A DNA stretch of 64,000 nucleotides, from contig NZ_JAMOKO010000001.1 of NCBI RefSeq assembly GCF_023656745.1, forward strand, positions 62,001-126,000, in the 5' to 3' direction. Of the stretch, positions 1 to 7,790 are shown piece after piece. A program made the position numbers and the translations under genes. The DNA comes from Collinsella sp. BG-O-102 (GTDB lineage: Bacteria > Actinomycetota > Coriobacteriia > Coriobacteriales > Coriobacteriaceae). Each line of letters begins with the position of its first letter. Positions within the stretch are counted from its first letter, which is position 1. Under the pieces are notes generated by a model. The model was not told the DNA's origin. It made no database searches and saw only the letters and a program-made list of their open reading frames with translations.

Positions 1-92
1 AGGCCGAGGAGGCCCCGCAGATCAAGATGACCCTGGGCAGCCGTCTAAGCCCCGAGGCCCTGGCCAAGCTCAAAGCTCTGCGCGGGAGGTAG
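1..92 (+). CDS. C-terminal end of an unidentified protein (partial)
   Basis: An open frame enters from the left edge and stops at TAG 90-92. The visible 29 residues are AEEAPQIKMTLGSRLSPEAL followed by AKLKALRGR. The end is basic and probably helical, but too short to assign a family. It converges on the HTH-kinase gene, leaving 27 bp between the stops. The frame could be fortuitous because its start lies outside the window. Confidence 0.4.
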   Translation, partial: AEEAPQIKMTLGSRLSPEALAKLKALRGR

Positions 93-119
93 GGGAGTTG
101 GCGGGGCGATGCTGTCTCG

Positions 120-1460
120 CTAACTCCATTCAGCGATGTCGATCATTCTTTCGAGGCGCCATGTTAGCGCCTCTTTTAGATAAGGCAGTCTCGCTGTAAG
201 AGCGTCGTTTTTGGATAGGATTTCGATTGCCTCGTCAACGAAACCCTCGAGTTTGTCGCCGTCAAACCAGCCCATGTCCTCGACGAGCAACATTTGTTTG
301 GCGGGGCTTGAATGAAATTGTGCGCTGGTAAAACTGTGCTCTCCCGCCCTAAGCTCCTCTAGTGATATGTTGCACCAGAGTGATGAGCCCGAATCGAAGA
401 TAGGGGCAGGTCTGCAGGCTAGCGTGTTTACGTTTCGCACAAGGCCAAAGTTACGCCAATGACGATCGTAGTTGGCGATGATGTCGTCGCACACGATCAT
501 GCGGTCAAGGGCATCCTTGACGCCTGTCACCCCGAGCTCCTCGCAGTTTGCTACGTATCGCTCGTAGTCGGTTAGTCGTTCATCTGCGTTTGCGTGCTGG
601 TTTACATAGAACGCAGGGACATACTCTTCTTCATCAGTTAAGAAGACATCGCATATGCTCAGGGCGGAAGTGCCCGTGCCCTCGAGCGAGTAAGGCACAT
701 AATCGCAGGTGTTTAGGATGCGACGGTGGAGCGTGGTCGCCACCAGCTCGTTATAAGGTTCCTGGTTCAGGTGCGCTCCTGCCTTATGCAGAATTCGACG
801 CCCGCCCTCGCATGTCCAGTACTTTTGAAGATTGCCGTCCGAGGTGTTGTCGGGCTTTGCGGCAGCCGCTTTTCCCTCTGGGGCAAAGGGTGCAATGGAC
901 AGCGAGACGTCATCAAAGGCGTTATTGAAGAAGTTGATATCCTCCCAGGTGAGACCGGAACCTTGGGGCCTAATCCAATACTGGTCGGATAAGGAGAGGC
1001 CGAGATTTCGCTGGACGAGTTCATCGGGAACATCGACTGCGGCTTCTGCAAGCAGGGAGGCTAGCCCAATGCGTGCGAGCGGGATACCGCGGCCGCGCCA
1101 CCAGATGCGGAAGGAGTCTAGCGATATGGGGCTATTAGGGCCAAATACTCCAATAGGGGCGTGGGCGTAATCGATGTCGGCACCGATGTGGGTAAAGTCT
1201 TTTCGCGATGTACTGTAGACCAGCTGAGCGACTTCGTACGTGCGGTTCATGAGGGTGAACGCGATCTCGCTCTTACCGTGGCCGCGGCGGGGACGTCCCC
1301 CCGTTTTGGTCACAGAGCGGAGTCGCGTGTCGACGCTGTCTTTGTCGATGAGCCATACACCAGAAGCCTTGCGGGCCTCAAGTGCTCCGTTTTTTATGAG
1401 CTCCTGCACCCTGCGCGGAGTGATGCCGAGCAGCTCGGCGGCTTCTTTGGTAGTAAGCAT
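120..1460 (-). CDS. Excisionase-type HTH fused to a HipA-like kinase
   Basis: 446 residues. The first ~50 form a helix-turn-helix of excisionase/MerR type (MLTTKEAAELLGITPRRVQE). The rest resembles HipA-like kinases: a glycine/serine ATP loop (SDGNLQKYW, about residue 215) and ILHKAG with a candidate ATP-binding Lys, a catalytic loop NYDRHWRNFG near residue 330 (Asp 332), and a metal-binding PIFDSGSS near 353. HipA proteins are Ser/Thr kinases that can arrest growth; classical ones pair with a separate HipB repressor. No hipB lies beside this gene, so the fused HTH may supply DNA binding (inference). I start at 1460 because GAAGGG precedes that ATG by 7 nt; the upstream ATG at 1502 would put a large palindrome inside the gene. 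Confidence 0.8.
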   Translation of the reverse strand: MLTTKEAAELLGITPRRVQELIKNGALEARKASGVWLIDKDSVDTRLRSVTKTGGRPRRGHGKSEIAFTLMNRTYEVAQLVYSTSRKDFTHIGADIDYAHAPIGVFGPNSPISLDSFRIWWRGRGIPLARIGLASLLAEAAVDVPDELVQRNLGLSLSDQYWIRPQGSGLTWEDINFFNNAFDDVSLSIAPFAPEGKAAAAKPDNTSDGNLQKYWTCEGGRRILHKAGAHLNQEPYNELVATTLHRRILNTCDYVPYSLEGTGTSALSICDVFLTDEEEYVPAFYVNQHANADERLTDYERYVANCEELGVTGVKDALDRMIVCDDIIANYDRHWRNFGLVRNVNTLACRPAPIFDSGSSLWCNISLEELRAGEHSFTSAQFHSSPAKQMLLVEDMGWFDGDKLEGFVDEAIEILSKNDALTARLPYLKEALTWRLERMIDIAEWS

Positions 1461-1464
1461 CGCG

Positions 1465-1537
1465 AAACCCTTCGCCAGAACGAATAGTTTTATATATAGC
1501 AATTGTAATTAAAACTATTCGTTCTGGCGAATGGTTT
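1465..1537. promoter_or_regulatory. 27-bp inverted repeat over the HTH-kinase promoter
   Basis: Arms 1465-1491 and 1511-1537 are complementary at 26 of 27 positions and flank an AT-rich 19-bp centre containing TATATA, a likely -10 for the minus-strand gene. The core word is TTCGCCAGAACGAATAGTTT. The repeat ends 4 bp before the chosen start codon and includes its Shine-Dalgarno region. Likely an autoregulatory operator bound by the gene's own HTH; an RNA hairpin that hides the ribosome site is an alternative. Confidence 0.7.
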
Positions 1538-1582
1538 TAAGATTGAGGGCGCACTGACAGAAATGAACGGGCCTGGTACGCG

Positions 1583-1612
1583 TTGTTGCTGGATTTTGCA
1601 TATTTGTATAAC
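1583..1612 (+). promoter_or_regulatory. Probable sigma-70 promoter of tRNA-Thr(TGT)
   Basis: TTGTTG (1583-1588), an 18-bp spacer and TATAAC (1607-1612), about 70 bp before the tRNA. Confidence 0.5.
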
Positions 1613-1684
1613 GCCGTGCGGCCTGTTGCGCCCCGTCCGCAATTCCTTTATTCTTAACTCGCTTCGCGTGAAAGCGCCAAGTGT

Positions 1685-1759
1685 GCCAGTGTGGCGCAAC
1701 GGTAGCGCAACTGATTTGTAATCAGTGGGTTGCAGGTTCGATTCCTGTCACTGGCTCCA
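1685..1759 (+). tRNA. tRNA-Thr (anticodon TGT)
   Basis: Acceptor GCCAGTG pairs with CACTGGC. The anticodon stem CTGAT/ATCAG encloses TTGTA with TGT, and the T arm is GCAGG TTCGATT CCTGT. CCA is encoded. It stands alone with its own promoter and terminator. No duplicated 3' end was seen, so it is not shown to be an attachment site. Confidence 0.95.
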
Positions 1760-1769
1760 TGAGAGTTTC

Positions 1770-1810
1770 GGGCTCTGTTTCCTTGTGGGACAGGGCCCGT
1801 TTCTATTTAT
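1770..1810 (+). terminator. Rho-independent terminator after tRNA-Thr
   Basis: GGGCTCTGT (1770-1778) pairs with ACAGGGCCC (1790-1798, one G-U) and a T-rich stretch follows. Confidence 0.7.
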
Positions 1811-1852
1811 GTCGATAAGTCAGCGTGTTTGGCGCCAACCAAGCTTCAGGTT

Positions 1853-2074
1853 TGTCTCGATCCGTAACACGAGTGGGCTGAAGACCCTCCTTATAGTTAC
1901 AGATCGAAACATTGCCAAGGGAAGGCCGATAACATCTCGATCCGTAACACGAAGAGGCTGAAAACCGTTCTTACTGTTACAGAATGAGACGTAAGCGGGG
2001 GTTTCTGCGAAACATCTCGATCTGTAACAGATAGGGGAGGAATAACCCTCTTACTGTTATAGGTCGAGACATAG
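1853..2074. repeat. Three palindromic units at an exact 80-bp period
   Basis: TCTCGA begins at 1855, 1935 and 2015. Each ~58-bp unit is an imperfect palindrome opening with TCTCGATCYGTAAC and closing with GTTAYAG and a GA-rich complement, e.g. TCTCGATCTGTAACAG against CTGTTATAGGTCGAGA in the third copy. About 22 bp of unrelated sequence separates the units. The copies differ from one another while keeping the palindrome. Role unknown. Confidence 0.8.
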
Positions 2075-2101
2075 GCCGGGGCGAGGTTGGTCATCGTCAT
2101 C

Positions 2102-2243
2102 GAGCGTGGATTATCGGACACACGAGCGTGGAAAATCTTCCGCCTAGTGAATGAGCGTGGATAATCTGCCACTTTGGATTCGATGGCACGGCAAAGTGGG
2201 AGATTATCCACGCTCGATTTCAAACGGAAGAAAATCCACGCTC
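2102..2243. repeat. Nested inverted repeats built on GAGCGTGGAWWATC
   Basis: The word occurs three times forward (2102, 2124, 2153) and twice inverted (ending 2215 and 2243). Inner arms 2153-2176 and 2192-2215 match at 23 of 24 positions around a 15-nt loop. Outer arms 2124-2142 and 2225-2243 match at 16 of 19. As RNA or single-stranded DNA this would fold into one ~120-nt structure. No protein-coding reading of it is convincing. Confidence 0.8.
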
Positions 2244-2446
2244 GATTTTGCCTGGGAAGAGCAATCTTCTGTCTGGGCAGCCCCGATCTCGACCTATATA
2301 TAGGTGCAAATAAGCTGGTATCGAAGTTCGATACTGAAGGTGTACTCCACTACAGCAAAGTGTTACCTTGGGAAACGTCACCTCAGTATCCAAAACCACT
2401 GTCCTTCATATCCAAACTCAATAAAACCGCAGGTCACGGCTATATA
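2244..2446. other. Intergenic stretch with one small palindrome
   Basis: No gene is supported here. The only feature seen is a perfect 14-bp palindrome, ACCTATATATAGGT (2292-2305). A 130-codon open frame crosses the region, but it runs through the repeats and promoter and resembles nothing known. Confidence 0.5.
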
Positions 2447-2468
2447 GATACGCCCGGCACCGTGTATC
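2447..2468 (+). promoter_or_regulatory. ACGCCCG...GTGTAT element upstream of the tRNA-tuf cluster
   Basis: GATACGCCCGGCACCGTGTA followed by TC. GATACGC and GTGTATC could pair as a 7-bp stem. Near-identical elements lie upstream of rpsL (41815), rplC (59083) and rplB (60947). It is 13 bp upstream of the -35 box of the tRNA promoter. Whether it is a protein site, part of another promoter or an RNA hairpin is unknown. Confidence 0.6.
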
Positions 2469-2480
2469 TAGAGGTTTTCG

Positions 2481-2510
2481 TTGACAGCCCCCAAGGTGGC
2501 ATCGTATTAT
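2481..2510 (+). promoter_or_regulatory. Strong sigma-70 promoter of the tRNA(-tuf) transcript
   Basis: A perfect TTGACA (2481-2486), an 18-bp spacer and TATTAT (2505-2510), about 60 bp before tRNA-Tyr. Confidence 0.75.
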
Positions 2511-2572
2511 CTTCTTCGTTCGCGGGGGCGGCGGTCCAAAAGACCAAAGGACCTGCGGATACTTGAACGATT

Positions 2573-2654
2573 GGGAGTTTGCCCGAGTGGTTAATGGGGA
2601 CGGGCTGTAAACCCGTTGGCTCTGCCTACATAGGTTCGAATCCTATAGCTCCCA
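2573..2654 (+). tRNA. tRNA-Tyr (anticodon GTA)
   Basis: Class II tRNA with a long variable arm. Acceptor GGGAGTT pairs with AGCTCCC, and anticodon stem ACGGG/CCCGT surrounds CTGTAAA with GTA. The 3' CCA is not encoded (ACCC follows). First gene of a Tyr-Thr-Met cluster leading into tuf. Confidence 0.93.
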
Positions 2655-2664
2655 CCCGTCAAGT

Positions 2665-2740
2665 GCCTGTATAGCTCAGTCGGTAGAGCACTTCGTTGGT
2701 AACGAAGAGGTCACCAGTTCAAGTCTGGTTGCAGGCTCCA
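2665..2740 (+). tRNA. tRNA-Thr (anticodon GGT)
   Basis: Acceptor GCCTGTA pairs with TGCAGGC; anticodon loop TTGGTAA carries GGT; CCA is encoded. Confidence 0.95.
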
Positions 2741-2743
2741 TCC

Positions 2744-2820
2744 GGCGGTGTAGCTCAGTTGGTTAGAGCACACGGTTCATACCCGTGGCGTCACTGGTTC
2801 GAATCCAGTCACCGCTACCA
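2744..2820 (+). tRNA. tRNA-Met (CAT), probably elongator
   Basis: Acceptor GGCGGTG pairs with CACCGCT (terminal G-U). The loop TTCATAC carries CAT, and CCA is encoded. The anticodon stem is CACGG/CCGTG and lacks the three G-C pairs of initiator tRNA. A lysidine-modified Ile tRNA is less likely but not excluded. Confidence 0.85.
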
Positions 2821-2831
2821 TAGGTAACACG

Positions 2832-2862
2832 GTGGCTTCTCAATAGTATGTTGAGAGGCCAC
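2832..2862 (+). promoter_or_regulatory. Hairpin between tRNA-Met and tuf
   Basis: GTGGCTTCTCAA (2832-2843) pairs with TTGAGAGGCCAC (2851-2862), with one G-U. There is no U-run, so it is more likely a processing or stability hairpin separating the tRNA precursor from tuf mRNA than a terminator. Confidence 0.5.
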
Positions 2863-2916
2863 TATGGTATAAAGGCAAAGTCCCGTCCGGGGACGACCTG
2901 TTAAGAGGAGGGCTTT

Positions 2917-4107
2917 ATGGCCAAAGAGAAGTTTGAGCGCACTAAGCCGCATGTTAACATCGGCACCATTGGTCACGTCGACCACGGCAAGACCACGCTG
3001 ACCGCTGCCATCACCAAGGTTCTCTCCGAGACCGAGGGCTGCAAGGCTGACTTCACTGCGTTCGAGAACATCGACAAGGCTCCCGAGGAGCGCGAGCGCG
3101 GCATTACGATTTCCGTCTCCCACGTTGAGTACGAGACCGCTGCCCGTCACTACGCTCACGTTGACTGCCCGGGCCACGCTGACTACGTCAAGAACATGAT
3201 CTCCGGCGCTGCTCAGATGGACGGCGCTATCCTGGTCATCGCTGCTACCGACGGCCCCATGGCTCAGACCCGCGAGCACATCCTGCTCGCCCGTCAGGTC
3301 GGCGTTCCCTACATCGTCGTCTTCCTGAACAAGTGCGACATGGTCGACGATGACGAGCTCATCGACCTCGTCGAGATGGAGACCCGTGAGCTCCTCTCCG
3401 AGTACGATTTCCCCGGCGACGACATCCCCGTCATCCGTGGCTCCGCTCTGGGCGCTCTCGAGGGCGACGCCAAGTGGATGGACGCCATTCGCGAGCTCAT
3501 GAAGGCCGTCGACGAGTACATCCCGACGCCTGCTCGTAACAACGACCTCCCGTTCCTGATGGCCGTTGAGGACGTTATGACCATCTCCGGCCGTGGTACC
3601 GTTGCTACTGGCCGTGTCGAGCGCGGTGAGCTCAAGCTCAACGAGCCCGTCGAGATCGTCGGCATCAAGGATACCCAGAACACCGTCGTTACCGGTATCG
3701 AGATGTTCCGTAAGTCCATGGACTTCTGCGAGGCTGGCGACAACGTCGGTCTGCTGCTCCGCGGCATCAAGCGTGAGGACATCGAGCGCGGCCAGGTTCT
3801 CTGCAAGCCCGGTTCGGTTACCCCGCACACCAAGTTCACCGGCGAGATCTACGTTCTGACCAAGGAGGAGGGCGGCCGTCACACCCCGTTCTTCGATGGT
3901 TATCGTCCTCAGTTCTACTTCCGTACCACCGACGTTACCGGTACGGTCAAGCTCCCCGAGGGCACCGAGATGGCTATGCCTGGTGACCACATCACCATCG
4001 AGGGCGACCTCATCCACCCGATCGCCATGGAGGAGGGCCTGCGCTTCGCTATCCGCGAGGGTGGCCACACCGTCGGTTCGGGCATCGTCTCCACGATCAT
4101 TGAGTAA
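2917..4107 (+). CDS. tuf: Elongation factor Tu
   Basis: 396 residues, normal for EF-Tu, which as EF-Tu-GTP brings aminoacyl-tRNA to the ribosomal A site in the cytosol. G1 GHVDHGKT is at 18-25, with DCPGH and NKCD further on, and the two beta-barrel domains follow. The start has AAGAGGAGGG in front. Downstream of tRNA genes and before rpmG, tRNA-Trp and secE, tuf sits as tufB does in enterobacteria rather than after fusA. Heavy use of CGT, GTC and GCT codons fits very high expression. No second tuf is in the window. Confidence 0.98.
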   Translation: MAKEKFERTKPHVNIGTIGHVDHGKTTLTAAITKVLSETEGCKADFTAFENIDKAPEERERGITISVSHVEYETAARHYAHVDCPGHADYVKNMISGAAQMDGAILVIAATDGPMAQTREHILLARQVGVPYIVVFLNKCDMVDDDELIDLVEMETRELLSEYDFPGDDIPVIRGSALGALEGDAKWMDAIRELMKAVDEYIPTPARNNDLPFLMAVEDVMTISGRGTVATGRVERGELKLNEPVEIVGIKDTQNTVVTGIEMFRKSMDFCEAGDNVGLLLRGIKREDIERGQVLCKPGSVTPHTKFTGEIYVLTKEEGGRHTPFFDGYRPQFYFRTTDVTGTVKLPEGTEMAMPGDHITIEGDLIHPIAMEEGLRFAIREGGHTVGSGIVSTIIE

Positions 4108-4133
4108 ATTAGCTCTTTGATATAGCTGACTTA

Positions 4134-4169
4134 GAGAACCCGGCACTTATATGGGTGCCGGGTTCTTTT
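4134..4169 (+). terminator. Terminator after tuf
   Basis: GAACCCGGCA pairs with TGCCGGGTTC, followed by TTTTCT. Confidence 0.85.
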
Positions 4170-4311
4170 CTGCAATGGATATTGAGCCGTTGCTGGTGTC
4201 GAGAGGATCGATAATGGTCCTGGATGCACCGTCGATTAGCTCTCGATGGCTTCATTGATGTGTTCCAAATATGAATGGATCCACCGAGAACCAATTGACT
4301 CGAGGTTTTCA

Positions 4312-4341
4312 TTGACAGCACTTACGTGGAGCTGATAAAGT
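4312..4341 (+). promoter_or_regulatory. Promoter of the rpmG-tRNA-Trp-secE transcript
   Basis: Perfect TTGACA (4312-4317), 18-bp spacer, TAAAGT (4336-4341), about 45 bp before rpmG. Confidence 0.6.
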
Positions 4342-4386
4342 AACAACTCGTGCCCGTACGGGGCGGAAATGAAAGGTTCAGGATAC

Positions 4387-4536
4387 ATGCGTACTCTAGT
4401 TACTCTTGCGTGCACTGAGTGCAAGCGCCGCAACTATACGACCACCAAGAACAAGTCGACCATGCCTGATCGTATGGAGATCAAGAAGTATTGCCCCTGG
4501 TGCCGTCACCACACGCTGCACAAAGAGACTCGCTAG
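4387..4536 (+). CDS. rpmG: 50S ribosomal protein L33
   Basis: 49 residues, the usual length of L33, a small protein of the large subunit near the E site. Two zinc-type pairs, CTEC at residues 9-12 and CPWC at 36-39, show the Zn-binding form. It is followed within 14 bp by tRNA-Trp and then secE, the common rpmG-trnW-secE-nusG order. Confidence 0.95.
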   Translation: MRTLVTLACTECKRRNYTTTKNKSTMPDRMEIKKYCPWCRHHTLHKETR

Positions 4537-4549
4537 TCTCTAGTCACAT

Positions 4550-4625
4550 ACGCCAGTAGTTCAATTGGTAGAGCATCGGTCTCCAAAACCGAGTGTTGAG
4601 GGTTCGAGTCCTTCCTGGCGTGCCA
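4550..4625 (+). tRNA. tRNA-Trp (anticodon CCA)
   Basis: Acceptor ACGCCAG pairs with CTGGCGT. Anticodon stem TCGGT/ACCGA surrounds CTCCAAA with CCA. T arm GAGGG TTCGAGT CCTTC; discriminator G and encoded CCA. Confidence 0.95.
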
Positions 4626-4634
4626 GTCATTATT

Positions 4635-4666
4635 CCGTAAGCTCCCACTTGGGGGCTTACGGTTTA
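4635..4666 (+). terminator. Hairpin between tRNA-Trp and secE
   Basis: CCGTAAGCTCCC pairs with GGGGGCTTACGG, followed by only TTTACT. Probably a leaky terminator or processing hairpin, since secE may be read from the upstream promoter. Confidence 0.6.
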
Positions 4667-4701
4667 CTCATGTATAAGCGCATTGCGCGGAGGTAACCCA
4701 A

Positions 4702-5040
4702 ATGGCCAACAAGAAGAACAAGAAGAAGGCTCAGCAGCCGGCACCTGCCAACAAAGCTGCCGCCAACTCCAAGGTTGAGGCCAAGAAGGCCGTTGCCAAG
4801 AAGAACGAGAAGGCTGCGAAGTCCAAGAAGAACGAGAAGCCTGGTTTCTTCGCCCGCACCAAGAAGTATTTCGCTTCGGTCAAGTCCGAGATGAAGCGTG
4901 TCACGTGGCCCGATAAGAAGGAGCTCGTGAACTACTCGGTTGTTGTTTGCGCTTCTCTGATCGTCGTCGGCGTCGTCATCGCTCTGCTCGATGCTGGCTT
5001 TGGCGAGGCTCTTGCTCTGTTCTCTGGATTGAGGGGCTAA
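4702..5040 (+). CDS. secE: Preprotein translocase subunit SecE
   Basis: 112 residues. SecE clamps the SecY channel of the general secretion pathway. The conserved part starts near residue 48 (FFARTKKYFASVKSEMKRVT), with the family's amphipathic helix and WPDKKEL motif, then one membrane segment at about 82-100. The first ~47 residues are a Lys/Ala-rich extension with little predicted structure. GGAGGT precedes the ATG. nusG follows after 3 bp. Confidence 0.95.
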   Translation: MANKKNKKKAQQPAPANKAAANSKVEAKKAVAKKNEKAAKSKKNEKPGFFARTKKYFASVKSEMKRVTWPDKKELVNYSVVVCASLIVVGVVIALLDAGFGEALALFSGLRG

Positions 5041-5043
5041 ACC

Positions 5044-5580
5044 ATGTCTAAGCGTTGGTACGTCGTTCACACTTACTCTGGATACGAGAACCGCGTTAAG
5101 TCCGATCTCGAGCATCGCATCGAGACTATGGGCATGCAGGACCGTATCTTTGATATCGAGATTCCTATGGAGCGCGTCACCGAGATTAAAGAGGGTGGCA
5201 AGCGTGAGACCAAGGATTCCAAGATCTTCCCGGGTTATGTCCTGGTCCGCATGGAGATGGATGACGATGCTTGGACGTGTGTTCGTAACACGCCTGGCGT
5301 CACCGGTTTCCTAGGCGGCAACGGCAAGCCCGCTCCGCTTTCCCGCGACGAGTACAACAAGATGACTCGTCGTCCCGGTAAGGGCGATTCGCCCAAGCGC
5401 ACCTCGGTTGATATTGAGGTCGGTACGTCCGTCCGCGTCACCGATGGCCCGCTTACCGACTTTGATGGCAAGGTCTCCGAGGTTAACACCGAGGCTGGCA
5501 AGCTCAAGGTCACGCTGATGATCTTTGGCCGCGAGACGCCGGTCGAGCTCGACTTTAACCAGGTCGCTGTCATCGCTTAA
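5044..5580 (+). CDS. nusG: Transcription termination/antitermination factor NusG
   Basis: 178 residues. The N-terminal NGN domain starts [16 protein letters not shown]; a C-terminal KOW domain lies near 125-178 ([16 protein letters not shown]). NusG binds RNA polymerase and links it to Rho or to the ribosome through S10. The secE-nusG pairing before rplK and rplA is nearly universal. Confidence 0.97.
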   Translation: MSKRWYVVHTYSGYENRVKSDLEHRIETMGMQDRIFDIEIPMERVTEIKEGGKRETKDSKIFPGYVLVRMEMDDDAWTCVRNTPGVTGFLGGNGKPAPLSRDEYNKMTRRPGKGDSPKRTSVDIEVGTSVRVTDGPLTDFDGKVSEVNTEAGKLKVTLMIFGRETPVELDFNQVAVIA

Positions 5581-5700
5581 GTTTTCGTCCGTTCGCGCGA
5601 GCGTGCTTCTTCTGTGACTGCTCATCTCAGGAGTGCTTCTAACACGTGCGTGCTTACGATATAGCAAGTACTTCACACTCGTGATTCGAAAGGAATGACC

Positions 5701-6129
5701 ATGGCTGAGAAGAAGGTTGCCAACGTCATTAAGCTCCAGATTCCTGCTGGTGCAGCAAACCCCGCTCCTCCCGTCGGCCCCGCCCTGGGCGCTGCTGGCG
5801 TGAACATCATGCAGTTCTGCCAGGCCTTTAACGCCGAGACGCAGGACAAGAAGGGTGACATCATCCCCGTTGAGATCTCTGTCTACGAGGACAAGTCCTT
5901 CTCCTTCATCACCAAGACCCCGCCGGCGGCTCACCTTATCAAGAAGGAGCTGAACCTCAAGTCTGGTTCCGCTAAGCCCCAGGCTGACAAGGTTGGTCAG
6001 CTCTCCCAGGAGCAGCTCACCAAGATCGCCGAGATCAAGATGCCGGACCTCAATGCCAACGACATTGACGCCGCCAAGAAGATCATCGCCGGTACCGCCC
6101 GTTCCATGGGCGTCACCATCGCTGAGTAG
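5701..6129 (+). CDS. rplK: 50S ribosomal protein L11
   Basis: 142 residues, normal size. The proline-rich N-terminal domain ([18 protein letters not shown]) and C-terminal rRNA-binding domain ending in SMGVTIAE form the GTPase-associated centre with L10/L12. I prefer the ATG at 5701 to the in-frame ATG at 5695, because GAAAGGA is 1 nt from the latter and 7 nt from the former. A 120-bp leader separates it from nusG. Confidence 0.97.
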   Translation: MAEKKVANVIKLQIPAGAANPAPPVGPALGAAGVNIMQFCQAFNAETQDKKGDIIPVEISVYEDKSFSFITKTPPAAHLIKKELNLKSGSAKPQADKVGQLSQEQLTKIAEIKMPDLNANDIDAAKKIIAGTARSMGVTIAE

Positions 6130-6148
6130 CGATTTCTTATGGTAACGG

Positions 6149-6172
6149 CGGGTGCTCCGACCGGGGCGCCCG
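6149..6172 (+). promoter_or_regulatory. Hairpin in the rplK-rplA gap
   Basis: CGGGTGCTCC and GGGGCGCCCG form a 10-bp stem around GACC, with no U-run. Possibly an autoregulatory L1 target or a stability hairpin; neither is shown by sequence alone. Confidence 0.45.
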
Positions 6173-6246
6173 TTAAATGTGTGCAATAGGGCACACGATA
6201 CGATGTGGGAGGGCTCACGCCCGTTTAACCACAGGAGGTAATGCAC

Positions 6247-6954
6247 ATGGCTAAGCATGGTAAGAGCTATAACGCCGCTGCCGAGAAGATCGACCGCGCA
6301 ACGCTCTACACCCCCCTTCAGGCTGCCAAGCTCATCAAGGAGCTCGACACCGCCAAGTTCGACGAGACCGTCGAGGCTCACTTCCGTCTGGGCATCGATA
6401 CTCGTAAGGCTGACCAGAACATCCGTGGTTCCATCTCCCTGCCCCACGGCACCGGCAAGACCGTTCGTGTTGCCGTCTTCGCCGAGGGCGAGAAGGCCCG
6501 TGAGGCTGAGGCTGCCGGCGCCGACATCATCGGTTCCGACGAGCTCGTCGCCCAGATTCAGAAGGGCGAGATCAACTTCGACGCCGCTATCGCTACGCCG
6601 AACATGATGGCCAAGGTTGGCCGCATCGGTAAGATCCTTGGTCCCCGTGGCCTCATGCCGAACCCCAAGCTCGGCACCGTGACCATGGACGTCGCCAAGA
6701 TGGTCTCCGAGCTCAAGGCTGGCCGCGTTGAGTACCGCGCCGACCGCTACGGCATCTGCCACGTGCCCCTGGGCAAGAAGTCCTTCTCTGAGCAGCAGCT
6801 CGTCGAGAACTACGCTGCCCTGTACACCGAGATTCTGCGCGTCAAGCCCTCTTCTGCTAAGGGCAAGTACGTCAAGTCCATCTCCGTGTCTTCCACCATG
6901 GGCCCTGGCGTCAAGGTCGATCCCGCTGTCCAGCGTGACTTCCTGGCTGAGTAA
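6247..6954 (+). CDS. rplA: 50S ribosomal protein L1
   Basis: 235 residues. L1 binds the mobile stalk of 23S rRNA at the E site and often represses its own operon. The conserved block [20 protein letters not shown] is near residues 122-141. AGGAGG at 6233-6238 is 8 nt from the ATG at 6247 and only 2 nt from the ATG at 6241, so I use 6247. In many bacteria rplJ-rplL follow at once; here they lie 22 kb away. Confidence 0.97.
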   Translation: MAKHGKSYNAAAEKIDRATLYTPLQAAKLIKELDTAKFDETVEAHFRLGIDTRKADQNIRGSISLPHGTGKTVRVAVFAEGEKAREAEAAGADIIGSDELVAQIQKGEINFDAAIATPNMMAKVGRIGKILGPRGLMPNPKLGTVTMDVAKMVSELKAGRVEYRADRYGICHVPLGKKSFSEQQLVENYAALYTEILRVKPSSAKGKYVKSISVSSTMGPGVKVDPAVQRDFLAE

Positions 6955-6990
6955 CTGCTAGTTACTGCCTGAGTACAGCAAGCATTGCTA

Positions 6991-7029
6991 AAGAAACCCG
7001 GTTCTGCCTTGTGCAGGACCGGGTTTCTT
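6991..7029 (+). terminator. Terminator after rplA
   Basis: AAGAAACCCGGT pairs with ACCGGGTTTCTT around a short loop. AT-rich on both sides, so it may act in both directions between rplA and the convergent gene. Confidence 0.8.
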
Positions 7030-7045
7030 GCTATCGCGTCAAAAG

Positions 7046-7078
7046 CACCATAAAGGGGACAGTGTCCCCTTTATGGTG
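7046..7078. repeat. 33-bp palindrome of the CTGTCCC hairpin family
   Basis: CACCATAAAGGGGACA and TGTCCCCTTTATGGTG surround a single G. On the minus strand it reads CTGTCCCCTTTATGG, like the hairpins at 9758, 12782, 12837, 39761 and 41555. It sits 1 bp past the stop of the metallophosphoesterase gene and may end its transcript. Confidence 0.6.
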
Positions 7079-7079
7079 G

Positions 7080-7790
7080 TTACCAGGGTGTTCTGGCTGT
7101 TGAAGACTCGATGGCTTCGTGGCGTTTGAGCTCGCGGCGCATGGTTTGTGAGTTGAGCCAAGCTGCTTGCCAGCCGCGGATGGGGTAGTGCGTCTGGTCG
7201 AGCTCAAACTGCGTATAGCCGCAGGCGTTGATGATCGTCGTTCCACACACATGCTGACGCTCGCGCTGAAAATCGCAACCGTAGCTTTGGTGCACATGCC
7301 CGTGCACCATGTAGTCGGGATTCCAGGATTCGAGTGCTGTGTTAAAACACTCGAATCCTCGATGCGGCAGATCGTCCAGATCACCCATGCCGGCGGCGGG
7401 TGCATGGGTAAGCAGAATGTCGCACCCGCCGACCATCCTAACCTTACGCGACAGCTTACGCATGCGCTTGGACATCTCGCGTTCGGTGTACATGTTGGCG
7501 CCGTCGCGATAACGCATGGACCCGCCAAGGCCCGCAATGCGAATCCCTCGGTACGTGTACACGCTGTCCTCTACGCAGATACATCCACCCGGTGCATGAC
7601 GTGCGTAGCGGTCATCGTGATTGCCGCGCACGTAGATGAGCGGTTTGTTGATGACCGTAACCAAAAACTCAAGATAGTCCGGGTCCAGATCGCCGGCGGA
7701 CAAAATCAGGTCGACTCCCTCAAAGCGTTCCTTGCGAAAGCACTCCCAAAGGCATCGTTCTTCGGTATCGGCTATGGCAAGGATTTTCAT
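7080..7790 (-). CDS. Calcineurin-like metallophosphoesterase
   Basis: 236 residues. Metal-site blocks appear in order: IADTEE at 6-11, GDLDPDY, GNHDD, LTHAP and HGHVH. The first block is D-x-E where most relatives have D-x-H, a variant I recall from a group of Firmicutes-type proteins beginning MKILxxxD. Such enzymes cleave phosphodiesters or phosphomonoesters with Mn or Fe; the substrate cannot be told. The start overlaps the end of the upstream binding-protein gene by 4 bp (ATGA), so the two are co-translated. Confidence 0.85.
   Translation of the reverse strand: MKILAIADTEERCLWECFRKERFEGVDLILSAGDLDPDYLEFLVTVINKPLIYVRGNHDDRYARHAPGGCICVEDSVYTYRGIRIAGLGGSMRYRDGANMYTEREMSKRMRKLSRKVRMVGGCDILLTHAPAAGMGDLDDLPHRGFECFNTALESWNPDYMVHGHVHQSYGCDFQRERQHVCGTTIINACGYTQFELDQTHYPIRGWQAAWLNSQTMRRELKRHEAIESSTARTPW

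Noticed and set aside
1685-1759. tRNA-Thr as an integration site for a mobile element
   Set aside because: No duplicate of the tRNA 3' end and no integrase were found in the window, although the HTH-kinase nearby made it worth checking.
2174-2566. A 130-codon plus-strand frame before tRNA-Tyr
   Set aside because: It begins inside the nested palindrome, runs through the ACGCCCG element and the tRNA promoter, and has no recognisable protein pattern.
2815-4146. A 443-codon minus-strand frame opposite tuf, and similar ones opposite fusA and rplB
   Set aside because: Shadow frames of highly biased genes, with no ribosome site and no plausible domain.
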